Origin: Steromphala cineraria
Lineage: Eukaryota > Mollusca > Gastropoda > Trochida > Trochidae
Length of the DNA: 64,000 nucleotides
Reading direction: 5' to 3'
NCBI GenBank assembly: GCA_916613615.1
Contig: OU744731.1
Span: 53,884,289 to 53,948,288 of the forward strand
The position numbers and the translations under genes are program-made. Below, piece by piece: positions 39,263 through 50,985 of the stretch. The notes below the pieces were generated by a model that made no database searches, was not told where the DNA came from, and saw nothing but the letters and a program-made list of their open reading frames with translations. Numbering within the stretch: position 1 is the first letter of the stretch; each line of letters starts with the position of its first letter.

Positions 39263-40805
39263 CCTTTTATCTATTTTCACATTTGAAAGCACGATCGTCA
39301 CCGGTTGAAATCTTACTTCCGATGGACACGGGTCTCAGATCTTAGATTTGTGACAAGTAACAACGTAATATTAAATAAGGAAGCGAATCTATGATTTGAT
39401 TTCAATGAGATTGGTTTACCAGTATCTCATGTCGACGTGTTTTATTCCATCTATTTTTTTTATAACATGGTCGAAAAGGGGTTTATTTCAGTAGAGAATT
39501 TCTTGAAACGCAAATGAGTGATACCGTTTAGAGCATCGTAACCTTCGATCCTGGATAATCGAGGATGGTAAAGCATTTATTAAGGCTGATATGTGATACA
39601 AATCTTAGTATTTTACCTGCAAAAAAAACGTCTAAACAAAATTCAGCCTACATGCAACAAAGTCAAAATTCTTTAAGAATATTTTACCAACAAACTAAAT
39701 AACAAGGAGAGGGTTTTGTTTTCATTTGCTTTAAAGATATTTGAAACGTTAGACACAGCATACACCTTTTCGGTAGATACTGTATAGTGCAAACGACGTT
39801 CGAAGACAAACATGTCCCTTATTGAATAAATACCATGACTATACAGATCTTGTTCCAATCACACGTGGTATTGCATCATCTATCGGCGCCGCCCCCTCCC
39901 TCGGTCCTACCTAGGGGCACGAGTGCTGAACTGGGCCACAATCAGACTATTTCAGACTGTGCTCGTTATTTTCTCACCATATGAATATTCATACTGTCAT
40001 TTTACCATTGTAACACATCAATAACATCCTAAGAATATGCTGTAGTGTCCATGAATGACCATAGTGTCAACCAATAGAGATATATCTTATTATTTTACCC
40101 TCCAGATAAATCCTGGTATCTGAACTAGAAGGATATGTCATTTTTCTAAATTTATGTTGCTTTTTTTGTAAATGCGGTAAGTCGTTGGATATTCTCTTTA
40201 TAAACCAAAGTAACTATGAACATGAAACTATGGTAATTATATGCATCAGTCGATTGGCTGTAGTAGTGTCGGGTGCTGAATGGTTCAACGTTTCTGACAT
40301 TTATCTCTGACAATATGTATTTGACAGTTAAAGTCTTTGTTGAGATACCGAAATAAAATCGCCATGTTTTTAAGCACACTAGAAATCGTCTTTCACACAG
40401 AACGTGTGATCGTGATCATGGTAATGTCTTTGAAAGAACGTTCATTACGTTTTGATGCAGTTCGTAAGAATTTAATTAGAGTTCGGATGGCGGATTCCAT
40501 CTGAAAAAGATGGAATCTTAGACTATGAAGATGGACTTAAGTTGGACAAAAAATGAAAAAATGAATTTTGAATAATTTTGAAATTGTATGATAGCGCGTT
40601 CTTACACGCCAAAAAGGGTCTCCACTTCCCTTATAATCAAATGAGGTTTTATTTTAATCTAATGTTAATGGGGGTAATTCCGATTGTCTCTTTTAGCTGT
40701 ATTTTTCTCTGCCTGTACTTCGTGTGTAGCCTATATATGTATTTCCCCAATTCATTTGTGTCTACCGTTACATATCCTTGTGCATAAATATTATTGTGTG
40801 CATAA
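39263..40805. other. intergenic, no gene seen
   Basis: No coding of recognisable type. The 39880-39905 stretch is GC-rich, but no gene was attached to it. Confidence 0.4.
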
Positions 40806-42095
40806 ATTATATTGTGCACGAATTGTAAAGAATTTCTTGTTAAAGGATGTGATTGACGTTTTAGACCCCTATCAATTTGCTTATAGAGCACGGCGTGGAG
40901 TAGATGATGCAACAATAACTCTTCTTAATAACATCTATAAACACTTGGAAAATTATAGTTCCTATGTCCGAATAATGTTTGTTGACTTCTCCTCTGCTTT
41001 TAATACGATTCAGCCACATCTGTTGCTTGATAAACTTTGTCATATGAATGTAAACTCAAATATTATTAGATGGATTCATTCTTTCCTTGTCAACAGACAG
41101 CAATTTGTACAAGTCAATAATGTTAAATCTTCAACTGTATGTACATCTACTGGTGCTCCACAGGGTTGTGTTGTTTCGCCAATTTTGTTCATTTTGTACA
41201 CAAATGATTGTTTCTCAAATGCTGATTCGTGTTTTACCATTAAATTTGCTGACGACGCTGCAGTTGTAGGCCTAATAAGAGAGTCAGAACTTGCCTATAG
41301 ATCCGAGATATCAAGATTTGTTGATTGGTGTAATGCACCCTTTATATCTGAACGTTCAAAAAACTAAAGAAATGATAATTGATTTTAGGAGAACAAAGTC
41401 AACATTAGAACCTGTGTGTATTGATGGAAATGTTATAGAAAGAGTAAATGAATATAAATACTTAGGTACTATCATTGATTCTAAACTCTCTTGGAATGAG
41501 AATACTGAGAAGATATATAAGAAAGGACAACAACGTTTACATTTCTTGTGGAAACTGAAACACTTTAAAATTGATCAAACCATCATGATGTTGTTTTACA
41601 GAACCTTCATTCAAAGTGTCCTTACATTTAACTTTTTAAGTTGGTTTGGGAACCTGTCTGTTCAAAATAGAAACAAATTGTCCAAAATCTTGAATACTGC
41701 ATCAAAGATTATGGGGCTTCCCATTGAAACGATCGGCAGTTTTTATAAGAAGCAGTTATCAAAAAAAGGAACCAAAATTTTGGGTGATTCTACCCATCCA
41801 CTTTTCTTGGAATTTTCAACATTACCTTCCGGACGTAGGCTTCGTATGCCGACTTTTCGAACAAACAGGTTCCGCCAATCGTTCATTCCGTGCAGCATTA
41901 GAGAAATAAATTCTGTCTAATGCTGCATCACGTTTTACATGTATTCTAGTCTATGTGAATTATTTTTGATATGAATTGTTTTGAATATTATGTAATTAGT
42001 TGTCATCACATTTCTGGAGAATTGTAATTATACAAAACAAATTTCCCTTCTGGGACAATAAAGATTATCTTATCTTATCTTATCTTATCTTATTA
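40806..42095 (+). pseudogene. 5'-truncated LINE with reverse transcriptase, (TTATC)n tail
   Basis: The frame from about 40815 reads the fingers/palm of a non-LTR reverse transcriptase: DPYQFAYRARRGVDDA, MFVDFSSAFNTIQPHLL, STGAPQGCVVSPILF, then the catalytic FADDAAV box (about 41248). A frameshift near 41330 moves reading to LYLNVQKTKEMIIDFRRTKS and EYKYLGTIIDSKLSW. The frame stops at 41920 after PSGRRLRMPTFRTNRFRQSF. A short 3' UTR ends in AATAAAGATTATCTTATCTT-type repeats. The order and motifs fit the L2/CR1/Rex1 group. Only the frameshift and the 5' truncation disable the visible part, so it is fairly young. Confidence 0.9.
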
Positions 42096-42246
42096 CGAAT
42101 CGATATTTTATGTAAGCATTCTATACAGGGATATTATCGTTTGACTACTTGTTCCCAGTCATTTCTTTGAAATGAATATGTTGAAATCCATTCTAAGCCT
42201 CTTACCTCAACTGTTGTCCTGTCGTGTGTAGAAACTCTCACAGAGG
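42096..42246. other. short spacer
   Basis: Between the LINE tail and the 74-bp repeats. No feature. Confidence 0.4.
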
Positions 42247-42610
42247 CGCAGTCGTTCAGCTTCTATCTGCCAGCAAAGAGATTTATTAGTACTAGCATAA
42301 TCTAACCATCGTACCAGACACGCAGTCGTTCAGCTTCTATCTGCAGGCAAAGATATTTATTAGTACTAGCATAATCTAACCATCGTACCAGACACGCAGT
42401 CGTTCAGCTTTTATCTGCCAGCAAAGATATTTATTAGTATTAGCATAATCTAACCATCGTACCAGACACGCAGTCGTTCAGCTTCTATCTGCAGGCAAAG
42501 AGATTTATTAGTACTAGCATAATCTTACCATCGTACCAGACACGCAGTCGTTCAGCTTCTATCTGCCAGCAAAGAGATTCATTAGTACTAGCATAATCTA
42601 ACGATCGACA
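42247..42610. repeat. 74-bp tandem repeat, 5 units
   Basis: Units start at 42247, 42321, 42395, 42469 and 42543 (exact 74-bp spacing; CGCAGTCGTTCAGCTTCTAT with few differences). Confidence 0.95.
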
Positions 42611-43005
42611 CACAGTCATAAACACATAGTGTTCGAATTTCTGATTTGACCTAATGAAAAGAAAAAAGTAGAATTTTGTACTCATATATCGCCAAGATGC
42701 GTATTAGAAAGTGTTAATAGCTAGATGATCTCTCTACAATCTTTATATCTCGCAAATTCGTTTAAAAATTCAATTTGATATATATGGTGATCTCATTTTA
42801 CAAAAACAATACATAGGTAGAAAAGTGAAGATATTTTCATTATTTGTCATGAAGTCAAATCAGTCTAACAGCTGATACTCATAAATTCTTCCAGAAATGA
42901 CTCCTGTAATAAAACAAACATGGGCTGGTACAAGATACAACTGTGCTTAGCTTACCCAGTAGCGTCGTTTTATACTTTGAATATCAGATAAAATGACTTT
43001 GAAAG
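42611..43005. other. intergenic, no gene seen
   Basis: AT-rich, featureless. Confidence 0.4.
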
Positions 43006-43014
43006 GAGATAAGT

Positions 43015-43094
43015 CATCCTGTCTCAGAGTACGAACGTTACGCAAACTTACAGATTAGTGGAGCTAGCGTAACGTCGTACCCTGAGACAGGATG
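43015..43094. mobile_element. 80-bp micro-MITE with 9-bp target duplication
   Basis: Inverted ends CATCCTGTCTCAGAGTACGA and its near-complement (GTACCCTGAGACAGGATG) enclose AAACTTACAGATTAGTGGAG. Flanked by GAGATAAGT at 43006-43014 and 43095-43103. Internal sequence matches the foldback at 6015-6274 (CAGATTAGTGGAG, TAGCGTAA). This supports a common family and a Mutator-like insertion mode. Confidence 0.9.
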
Positions 43095-43189
43095 GAGATA
43101 AGTAGAACGTTGATCGGAAAAAAGTATTGTTTATAGAGGCTTCTAATAGTATAGGAGTCTGATATATATTTTATATCAGTATATATATA

Positions 43190-43330
43190 TACAGACATGC
43201 ATGGGGATCGATTCCCGGTCGCGTCATGCCAAAAGACGTTAAAAGATGTGGGTTGCTGCCTTGCTTGACACTCATCATTGTAAAGGCAGAACAATGCATT
43301 AACTGCCGGGTGTCACTGACACAAACCAAA
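43190..43330 (+). repeat. tRNA-derived SINE fragment
   Basis: GGGGATCGATTCCCGGTCGC resembles a tRNA B box and arm. It is followed by CATGCCAAAAGACGTTAAAA, then TGCTGCCTTGCTTGACACTC, which recur inverted at 47100-47240. Confidence 0.7.
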
Positions 43331-43920
43331 TTTCTAAAGTACATGTACATGCACTGAGGACAATAACGTGTTATTATTACAAAACAATTTTTCAAGAAGG
43401 TGAAAAAAGTCTAAATATATTTCAATTTAAAACAATTGTGTCGAAAATAGAATAGCCACAAGCCCTCTCCGTACACAGGCAAGATTGACTGTGATGCGAT
43501 CGACACTGGTTACAGATTTCATTAGGGATGTTTTCATGTATATTTCATAGCACCTGCAATTAACAACAGGGCCTCGTGTCAATTCCGTTTCCGATTCTTA
43601 TGTAGGGTAATGTTTGTAATATCCGCATCACGATCTCCTGTCAAGTGGCGAATGGAGCACGGCGGGGGTGGAGAGTGGATATGAGACGCTAAATACTTGA
43701 TGAACTTCTTGATTAACTCCGATGAGTCAATACGTTCATGTGTGACAACTTTTCTCATATGGGAATCTCTTTACATCAGTCAATTTACTTTGAATTTACA
43801 TTGGATATGTGTTTAGCCCTATATTTGGATTTTGATTTTATTTGTAACAGGAACTACAGTGACTGTAGGAAATACAAAGGCTTAAAACACGTTCTTGAGA
43901 AGAAACTTAAGTACATATGC
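43331..43920. other. intergenic, no gene seen
   Basis: No recognised feature. Confidence 0.4.
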
Positions 43921-44385
43921 TTTAAAGGGGCAGTAGCACGTTTTAATGGGAACATTAGGGGATGTCAGGAAAATAAAGTACAAAAAGTATAAAGCATCTA
44001 ACAAGTGACCGCTCTATAGAGGTAAAATATAACGTAAAATCACTCGGGGGGCACTTTAGGGTGGCCGTAACTAGCAGGTGGCCGCTCTATAGAGGTGGCC
44101 GCTAATACAAGTTCCACTGTAAATGTAGCCAATTGAAAGACAATGTATTTAAAATGAATAAAGCAGTTATAAATCAAATATATAATGTACACTTCAGCCA
44201 TGAGATCCCTTTTTTAGAGGTGTTCACCAAAAAATGGCTGCCGACGGACTTTGTGTGAATACTTGACTATGTATGATTGTTTTGTGCAATGAGATTTTTG
44301 ACAATATCAAAATAATACATTTGGCATTACCGTACAATTATCAGTCAAAATATTAAAATATAAGATTAAAAAAACCCCCACTTTT
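43921..44385. mobile_element. TTAA MITE family P, copy with nested insertion
   Basis: Starts TTTAAAGGGGCAGTAGCACG. Interior homologous to the 32320 copy (GATGTCAGG, AAATCAAATATATAATGTAC, TGTATGATTGTTTTGTG). At about 43998-44120 it is split by another repeat carrying GTGGCCGCTCTATAGAGGTG and ending CAAGTTCCACTGTA. The right terminal repeat is missing. Confidence 0.78.
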
Positions 44386-45097
44386 TGAGTGTAGACTAAA
44401 CGAAATCAGTTAATAACTCTGTGAAACATGACGTCGCAAAGTTAGCATGAACACTCTTAAATATGTTCTTTCTTTTATTTCTGAAATCAAGTTCGTGTTA
44501 ACACCACCTAGCGCCCGTTAATCAATTATTATAATCAACATTTCTTCCCTTAAAATGATTTGTGTTCAAAATTAACAGTACATTCCCTTCAACAAATAAA
44601 AACTGCTGTATTAACAAGTGCATGAGGTATTTTTTACAGATAGCATATTTTTCACATATACATGTAAGCATTTCTGAAGAATTCAGGAAGGTCATATCAT
44701 GTTCACGTGTCAGTCAGTACAAGTCCCAACACGCTGTCAATTGGCTGTGCTTAAAGAGACAATACGTGTTGTATTACAACTATGGATTCGGCGTTCCAAA
44801 ATACGAATAAGGCTGAATTATAATTCGAAATATTTCATTGATCTTGCATTTTAATTTCCAAATGCCAAATATATTACAAGCAATGCCTTTCAATGAAAAT
44901 CGACTAACCGTCATATTCAGAAAAGGGCCTTATTGCATGACAATATGACCTTTCAATCATTTTCAAATTGTTGTTAAATTGTTCTCCTTGTCTGCCACCG
45001 ATAAGTCACAGTGGACAAACTAACAAAATAGCAAGCTGTCGATAATGTCTGGTTTTCGATAGAACATCTTCAGTAGTTGTATGGAAACTCACCGTAC
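44386..45097. other. intergenic, no gene seen
   Basis: AT-rich, featureless. Confidence 0.4.
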
Positions 45098-45289
45098 TTA
45101 AAGGGACAGTCCTATCGGGTTTTTTTATTGTGGAAACGAAATGCAAGGGGATATTTTCTTCTATGCATTTAATGCTATTAGTTCATGATAATAACACCAC
45201 CAAGTTGAAACATGTTTTAGGGGTAACATTTTTGTTGATATATTAATTTGACAACTACGAAAAACAACCCAATAGGGCTACCCCTTTAA
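45098..45289. mobile_element. second TTAA MITE type, 192 bp including both TTAA sites
   Basis: TTAA at 45098 and 45286 flank the ends AGGGACAGTCCTATCGGGTT and AACCCAATAGGGCTACCCCT. The target and ends suggest piggyBac-type mobilisation. Confidence 0.8.
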
Positions 45290-45419
45290 ACGATGTGTAT
45301 TAAATGATATTTTAAACAACAGTCAGTACTTATCGATAAAATAAACGTTTGAAGCCTTAGTGATATGTTATTTCGACAATGTTGGCATAGATAAGCTACT
45401 AACAACGAAACATTACAGA

Positions 45420-46200
45420 TTTCTAGCCTATTATATAGATTTATATCGCAAGATAATGTAGCCCTTTCGACGAACCTACGATGGATTTCATTTATCAGAA
45501 AGATTTTAAACGATTGTGGACTATCTTTAGCATTTAGTAAACCATGGCTTTACACACCGCTTGGTATCTCATCTAGAATTGAACAAATATTATCCGACCA
45601 GCATTTGCAAAACTGGCATAGCTCGGTCAAAAAAAGTTCGAAAGGTATATATTATCAAATATTTAAAACATCCTTATCTGTATTTGCCTCGATCTGTTTA
45701 TTATCCAATTTTGAAATTTAGGACAAGCAATCATAAGTTTCCAATAGAAACCGAACGCTGGCAAGATATTCCAAAAAGTGAATTTTTTTGCAGTTTGTGT
45801 AATTCACCAGCCATAGGAGACGAGTTTCACTATCTCTTTCGGTGTGAAGCTCTTCTCAAACATCGTCTTCAGTACATACCACATCAGTTCACGAAATTCT
45901 CAAATCTTTTAGCAATGAAAAAATTATTAACCACTAACAAGATTGAATACTTGAAACAACTGTCAATCTTTTTAAACCATGCCCTTAATGCAACCAAGAA
46001 CTTCAGTTAATTTATGTATTCTGTGCATATCTTTTACGAATTTTATAAATATGTATAAAATGTTTAATTGTTGGAAATGTACATCTCAACATTTATGCCA
46101 TCTTGATTTATTTATTATATGTACAAATGTTGACTTATCTATGCTCATGTACCACCGATGGTGGAATCGAGTAGATAAAAACCTTGAAACCTTGAAAACC
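45420..46200 (+). pseudogene. LINE reverse transcriptase C-terminal remnant
   Basis: Broken plus frames read FIRKILNDCGLSLAFSKPWL and DQHLQNWHSSVKKSSKGIYY, then RTSNHKFPIETERWQDIPKS and a Cys/His motif (FFCSLCNSPAIGDEFHYLFRC). The 3' end is AACCTTGAAACCTTGAAAAC. The motif order is that of a LINE C-terminus with its zinc-knuckle-like segment. It belongs to a different lineage from the one at 40806. Confidence 0.82.
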
Positions 46201-47094
46201 CAGAACAGGACTAAATTTCAGGCCGTGCCCATTTAGCCTGATGAATAGCAGAGTAGCCTACTGAAGAAAGATGTGCAGATTTAAACACACATATCTAACA
46301 TGATGTACAACATTCCAGGTAGATAACTTACCCGTTTAAAAAGTTGAGAACTGGCAAATTATTTTGATGATAATTCGGAATTTTAAAAAAAAAAACTGCC
46401 AATTGTTCTTAATTCTCATACCTTTGAAAACAGCAAATGTAAGTGTTCTTATAGTCTTTGTAGTAAACATTAGTCAGCGTTTACAAAGTTCCTTCATTCG
46501 TAAAATATGAAAAATGTTTTACTTTAAATGATTTTAAACTTATTCGCCAAATCAGTCTCATTCGTCGCATATTTCAAATATCTAAAAGTTGTTACAATGT
46601 CTGATTTATATTCTTAACGTTAATAAAGATGAGCGGTTCAACATTGCACTTGTCATCTGTCGGTTAGTTAAACAAATGGTTGCAAAAGTGTCATTCTTTT
46701 TCGTCAAGAAACATCCCCTTGAGATGAATAATATGAATTATTGATATTTGATTATTCATGAAGGCGATATTTGAATCGGTGTCATGAGTTTGAGATTTCC
46801 AGGCTTTAATCATAATATTATGTTGAATTAAATCAACGAACAAATGAAATCCTATAAACATGTCATATGATTGTCAGTTAGTGTTCTTTATCCAAAACAT
46901 CCCAACAAACGTACACATGTACTTCGATATCTTTTTTTTTGGTACTGTCACCTAATCCGATGATAATTCTTTGCTCTTGTCCATACATGGCATCAGACTG
47001 TTGGTTACCATAGCGGGATACGAACCCAGACCTTCATATCATAATGATAATAACTCTTTTTTTGTCCGCAATAAAAGGTACATAGGAAATTCAT
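46201..47094. other. intergenic, no gene seen
   Basis: AT-rich. The missing 3' exon of the peptide gene (minus strand) could lie here, but none was convincing. Confidence 0.4.
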
Positions 47095-47305
47095 TTTGTG
47101 CATTTTTTTGCACCCGGCAGCCACAGTGCAGCGCCAGTTAATGCGTTGTTCTGCCTTAACAATGCTGGGTGTCAAGCAAGGCAGCAACAACTCCCACCTT
47201 TTATCGTCTTTTGGTATGACGCGACAGGGAATCGAACCCCGGCCTTCCGGGTGACGAGCGAGCACCCTTATACCGAGCTACGTCCCCGGTTTCATGGTCA
47301 ACACT
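47095..47305 (-). repeat. tRNA-derived SINE (minus strand)
   Basis: Read on the minus strand, GGGGACGTAGCTCGGTATAA (A-box side) and GGGGTTCGATTCCCTGTCGC (B box) form a tRNA-like head. A body shared with 43190-43330 follows, including a segment with GGCAGAACAACGC and ending GGCTGCCGGGTGC. Confidence 0.8.
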
Positions 47306-47818
47306 ATACCACTGTGCTCAAGAAGATAGAAGGTAGAAAACTACTAAGATAAATGGAACAATGTCACCTTAGAAGCATTAAAGCAAAAGACGCATTACAC
47401 GTCCCCTTTTTAAAGTCATGTGTCTGCAGCCAAGTACATGGGCGCATTTAACGTAACAGGTCAGTGTTATGTAAGAAAAACGAAATAATTTTAAACATTG
47501 AAATAACAGTAATAGAAAGAACGAAAATATAATAGTACTGTTTCGAATGCTGTTAAAGTTTTACATGACAAATACGGTTCACTTAAACTAATACATGAGA
47601 TAAAACGGTGAAGGTAAAAACATATTGCCGACGTTTATAGGCCAATCAGACACAAACAAAAAAAGAAGTTCAAGATGTAAGACGCGTCAAAACAATAAGG
47701 TTATTGTTTGGTGCAGTCGTTGACATTACACGCTTACATTTCTTACGTTTTGAATTGAGGGTTTTGGGAGTCAACCTGAAGAAAAATATATACAGTTTCA
47801 TAACCTGAAGAAGAGAAA
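47306..47818. other. downstream side of peptide exon 2
   Basis: No further exon of the minus-strand gene could be assigned. Short acceptor-like sites exist but give implausibly short introns or immediate stops. Confidence 0.4.
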
Positions 47819-47824
47819 ACTCAC

Positions 47825-48045
47825 CTTAGCCAATCTTGACATGAGCAGAGCCACGTAGGGGTCGACCCTGCACTGTTCCTGGGTGAGGGGGGTGGAGAAG
47901 GAGGCTCGCTTCCCGATCCCTGCCCCCGCCCCGCCCCACCCGTTAGTCTGGGCCCACTGAGCATGTGATTGACACACCCCCTGTAGCAGTAGTAAGGCCC
48001 CCAGCACCCACACAACCAGTCTGTACCCCGCGCTCGACCTCCTGC
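47825..48045 (-). CDS. peptide precursor, exon 2
   Basis: A GC-rich 221-base island in AT-rich flanks, bounded by TATTTCAG| and AAG|GTGAGT on the minus strand. Open in the chosen frame throughout. Contains most of the signal peptide and the GKR-flanked peptide. Confidence 0.65.
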
Positions 48046-49623
48046 CTGAAATACAGTGATAGTTATAATGATGCCTGGTGATAGTGATATAGCATAATAG
48101 TAATATTTAATACAGCATAATAAGAGTAATAATGATGATAATGTTATTACATGATAGTTGTAATTATGAGAATGATGACAATTCAACATAGAAATAGTAA
48201 TAATGATGATAATGACAATACATTTCACAAAAATGGTAACAAAGAGGATAATGATAATTAAAAAAAATGACAGTAATAATGATAATTGTGATAACACAAC
48301 AAAACAACAGTTATGATGATGATGATGTTGATGATGATGATGATGACGACGACGAGGACGACGACGACGACGAAGACGACGATAATACGAAAGAGAGATT
48401 ATACGTTTGACAATATTAACTCGATACCGAGGAATGAGTGCCAGTTGGCGCTCCATTTGGGGTATCATGGATATTTATAAATATCAACATTTAGTCTTGT
48501 TCAGTTATTGATTAAAAGGGTATGTTGGTGCGAAAAGGTTCTGTTAAATGACCTGTTCGATAAACTACGCTTTACGTTATTAAAGTCATCACTGACATCA
48601 ACAGGACAGGAGGAGTGTATGGATTATCAACTTCTTTAATATGATCTTCTTTATTTTAAATGTAGCGACGTTTCGGTATAGATCCTTATACCGTTTTTGC
48701 TTGAAAAAGGTACAAGGTTATCGATAAATTCCTTGTCTTCTTGATATTTCTAACTTCTAAAATTGCTTTTAAATAACTTATTCATGACGACGCGGAATAT
48801 GAGATTTCATATCATTTACTCACACAATAAAAATAACACCAAAAATATTTTAAAGATTAATTATCAAATGTGTTCCAAACTGACCCTTTATGTCGTTTGT
48901 TTTAAAACGCAAAGATTTCTACACACAAAGTTTTCGGTTCGTTCAATCAAAAGCAATTCCTTCGTAAACTCAGTACTAAAACGTCTGGAGAGAGTCAGAG
49001 AATGACAGCATTGGAGAAATCCTCTACACAAGGATTCTAACCAAAATCATGATGATTTGATTACATATAAAGTGGTTTTAGATTTTTCGTTCACTGAAAT
49101 CAGTGCATTTACATGTTCGTTCACTGACCTACAAATAAAAAAAATTTAAAAATGGATACCATGTGCAATTTGATGAAAGGGTATGTTAAATGATGCATTT
49201 GGAGTTTTTAAGAATGTCTCGGTTAATTCTTACAATAAAGAAACAACAAACCGAAAAAGCTATTCATCCATAAAGTCATACCCTGGTCGACTAACATGAA
49301 AACAATTATGTTGGCAATTAAACACTTACAAACAAATATTGTTCCTACTTTTAGTATATTTCAAAAGTACATTTTGGCATTCCATCATGACACATTGTCC
49401 TGTTTTCGATCACAAACGATCTTTCAAAAAAGAATAGCAAACAAATAACAAACCAAATGAAACATCGAACATCAACATCACATTGATAAAACGGTATTTT
49501 CAAGAACAACCAGTGACCATATCTATACAGGAACAGCATTTGACTCAAACTATATACCCAATCCAAATCATATCCATTTTAATAATTGTTAAAAGAGAGA
49601 GAACTTATCTAAGACTCACTCAT
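47825..49623 (-). CDS. secreted neuropeptide-like precursor, adipokinetic-hormone-like layout (3' incomplete)
   Basis: Minus strand: ATG at 49623-49621 plus one base (49620), donor GTGAGT, then exon 48045-47825 after TATTTCAG. The junction phase fits and yields MSRRSSAGYRLVVWV..., 75 residues ending RLAK before another GTGAGT donor. Residues 1-30 form a signal peptide (LLLL core, SHA at the likely cut). Next is QWAQTNGWGGAGAGI (31-45), followed by Gly-Lys-Arg. That is the signature of an N-terminal pyroglutamate, C-terminally amidated hormone. As in adipokinetic hormones, position 5 is Thr, position 8 Trp and position 9 Gly. The tail C-R-V-D-P-Y-V-A-L-L-M-S-R-L has the spacing of the Cys-containing AKH-related peptide. 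Position 4 lacks the usual aromatic residue and the peptide is long, so the family call is tentative. A later exon should supply a second Cys and the stop; it was not found. Confidence 0.55.
48060..48300. repeat. degenerate AT-rich AATGATGATAAT microsatellite
   Basis: Loose trinucleotide-rich tract in the peptide gene's intron (AATAATGATGATAATG and variants). Confidence 0.7.
48312..48387. repeat. (GAT/GAC)n microsatellite
   Basis: ATGATGATGATG grades into GACGACGACGAGGACGACG. It produces a His/Arg-rich 215-codon minus frame that is an artefact. Confidence 0.95.
48605..48775. repeat. dispersed repeat family F1, copy
   Basis: GTAGCGACGTTTCGGTATAG, a GGTATA-AGGATC-TATACC hairpin (read on the minus strand), and CTTGTCTTCTTGATATTTCT in F1 order. 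Intronic to the peptide gene. Confidence 0.7.
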
Positions 49624-49860
49624 TGTTTCTGGAGCTCGTCTTCTCTTCTGGACGTCCTGGACGGATAAGTGAGCGAGCTGGCGGGTCCTTGACAATTTAA
49701 CTACACCTAGAAATCAACCACTTGGTCAAATATTTATCAACATTTTGCTCTAACCGGAAAGTAGTGTGTATCAATAATTGAGGAATTCCTCCACCGACTC
49801 ACTTTAGGACGCACCACGCCCCCAGGACCCCGGGAGTCAAACAAGAGGGAGTGACGTTTG
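49620..49860 (-). promoter_or_regulatory. first exon and proximal promoter of the peptide gene
   Basis: The minus strand carries CCAGAAACAATGA|GTGAGT, with A at -3 of the ATG. A GC-rich stretch (about 49626-49860) upstream stands out from the AT-rich surroundings and may include the 5' UTR and promoter. No TATA position was assigned. Confidence 0.45.
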
Positions 49861-50985
49861 CCGGAAATAAACTCCACTTCTACCAGATTAATGGTCATTT
49901 ATATCTCTTTCTTGGTAATTAATTGAACTTAGTCACAGAAGTTATTTTCGACGAGCATCTTTAATAATAAACCAACAAGACATATTTTACATGACGTCCA
50001 GGTGTCTTTCTCAAAGAGCTTCCGCGTGGTAGAGTCATCTTGGTCTTCAATTGGTTCCGGTCTTTTTTGAAAAGTTATTTTTAAATTTTTGCTAAAACTA
50101 TTACTGAAACGAGGTGAAATTTTCTTACATAGAGCTATTTTAAAGCAATGGCGTCCAATTTGAGGTAAAGTTTAAGTTTAGATTTTTGGCTAAAATTGGT
50201 ACAATCCATGTAAATAAACGGAAAGTTGGAAAGGTAAATGCTCACTTGGACTAGAAGAGGAGACAACTTTAAAGCTTTTGATGATATAAGTTGCCTGTTT
50301 GAATAAATGGTTCTTTTGAAGAAATTGTCTATAAAATCACTATCAAAAACATGAAACAGTTTGTTTAATAGATCTAAGGCCGGAAAAGTGTGAGACAGGA
50401 AGTTGCAGTTTATTAGATTGTTTTAAAAAGAACAAAGTGGTATATCTATTAAATATACGTTGCGACGCAATATCGAGTCAACAACATATTAATTGTGTTC
50501 TTACCATGCAAATTATACATAGATTTTATCAATAATAAAAGCATTTTTTCCACAGGAATGTTAAAAGGGCCAAAAGATGATGTGAGATGTTGCTAAATGA
50601 ATAAGATGAGGCCATTTAAAATCAATACCTGAATAATTATTAATGTGATAAACAGCTAGAACAAATAGTAAGGATTAACTTCTGTATACGTTAATAAACA
50701 TACATCCTACATAGATTCTGATGTGACTTTTTTTTACAGACACCATCATAAGATGTAAGTGTTATAATTCAATATACAAAATAATGTGCCAAGCTCTCTT
50801 ACTGCACCATGATTAAGCGATTGGACGTAACATAGTCTTTACTCCCTGAGTTTTAAACATTGACATTAATGTATAAATTGTATCCTCAAATTAAGTCACT
50901 TTTCTTACTTTTACTCCGTAATAAATTAGTGTATTAATTCAATTTCCTTGAAAATGTTGTGCCCATTCCTCTCACTGCACCACGA
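49861..50985. other. intergenic, no gene seen
   Basis: AT-rich, featureless. Confidence 0.45.

Noticed and set aside
42247..42610. CRISPR-like direct repeat array
   Set aside because: Contiguous 74-bp tandem units without unique spacers in animal DNA.
47306..47775. Third exon of the peptide gene
   Set aside because: Candidate acceptors give introns under 50 bp or frames lacking the expected second Cys.
47821..48468. 215-codon minus frame rich in Arg and His
   Set aside because: It is read-through of GAT/GAC microsatellite and intron sequence into peptide exon 2 in the wrong frame.
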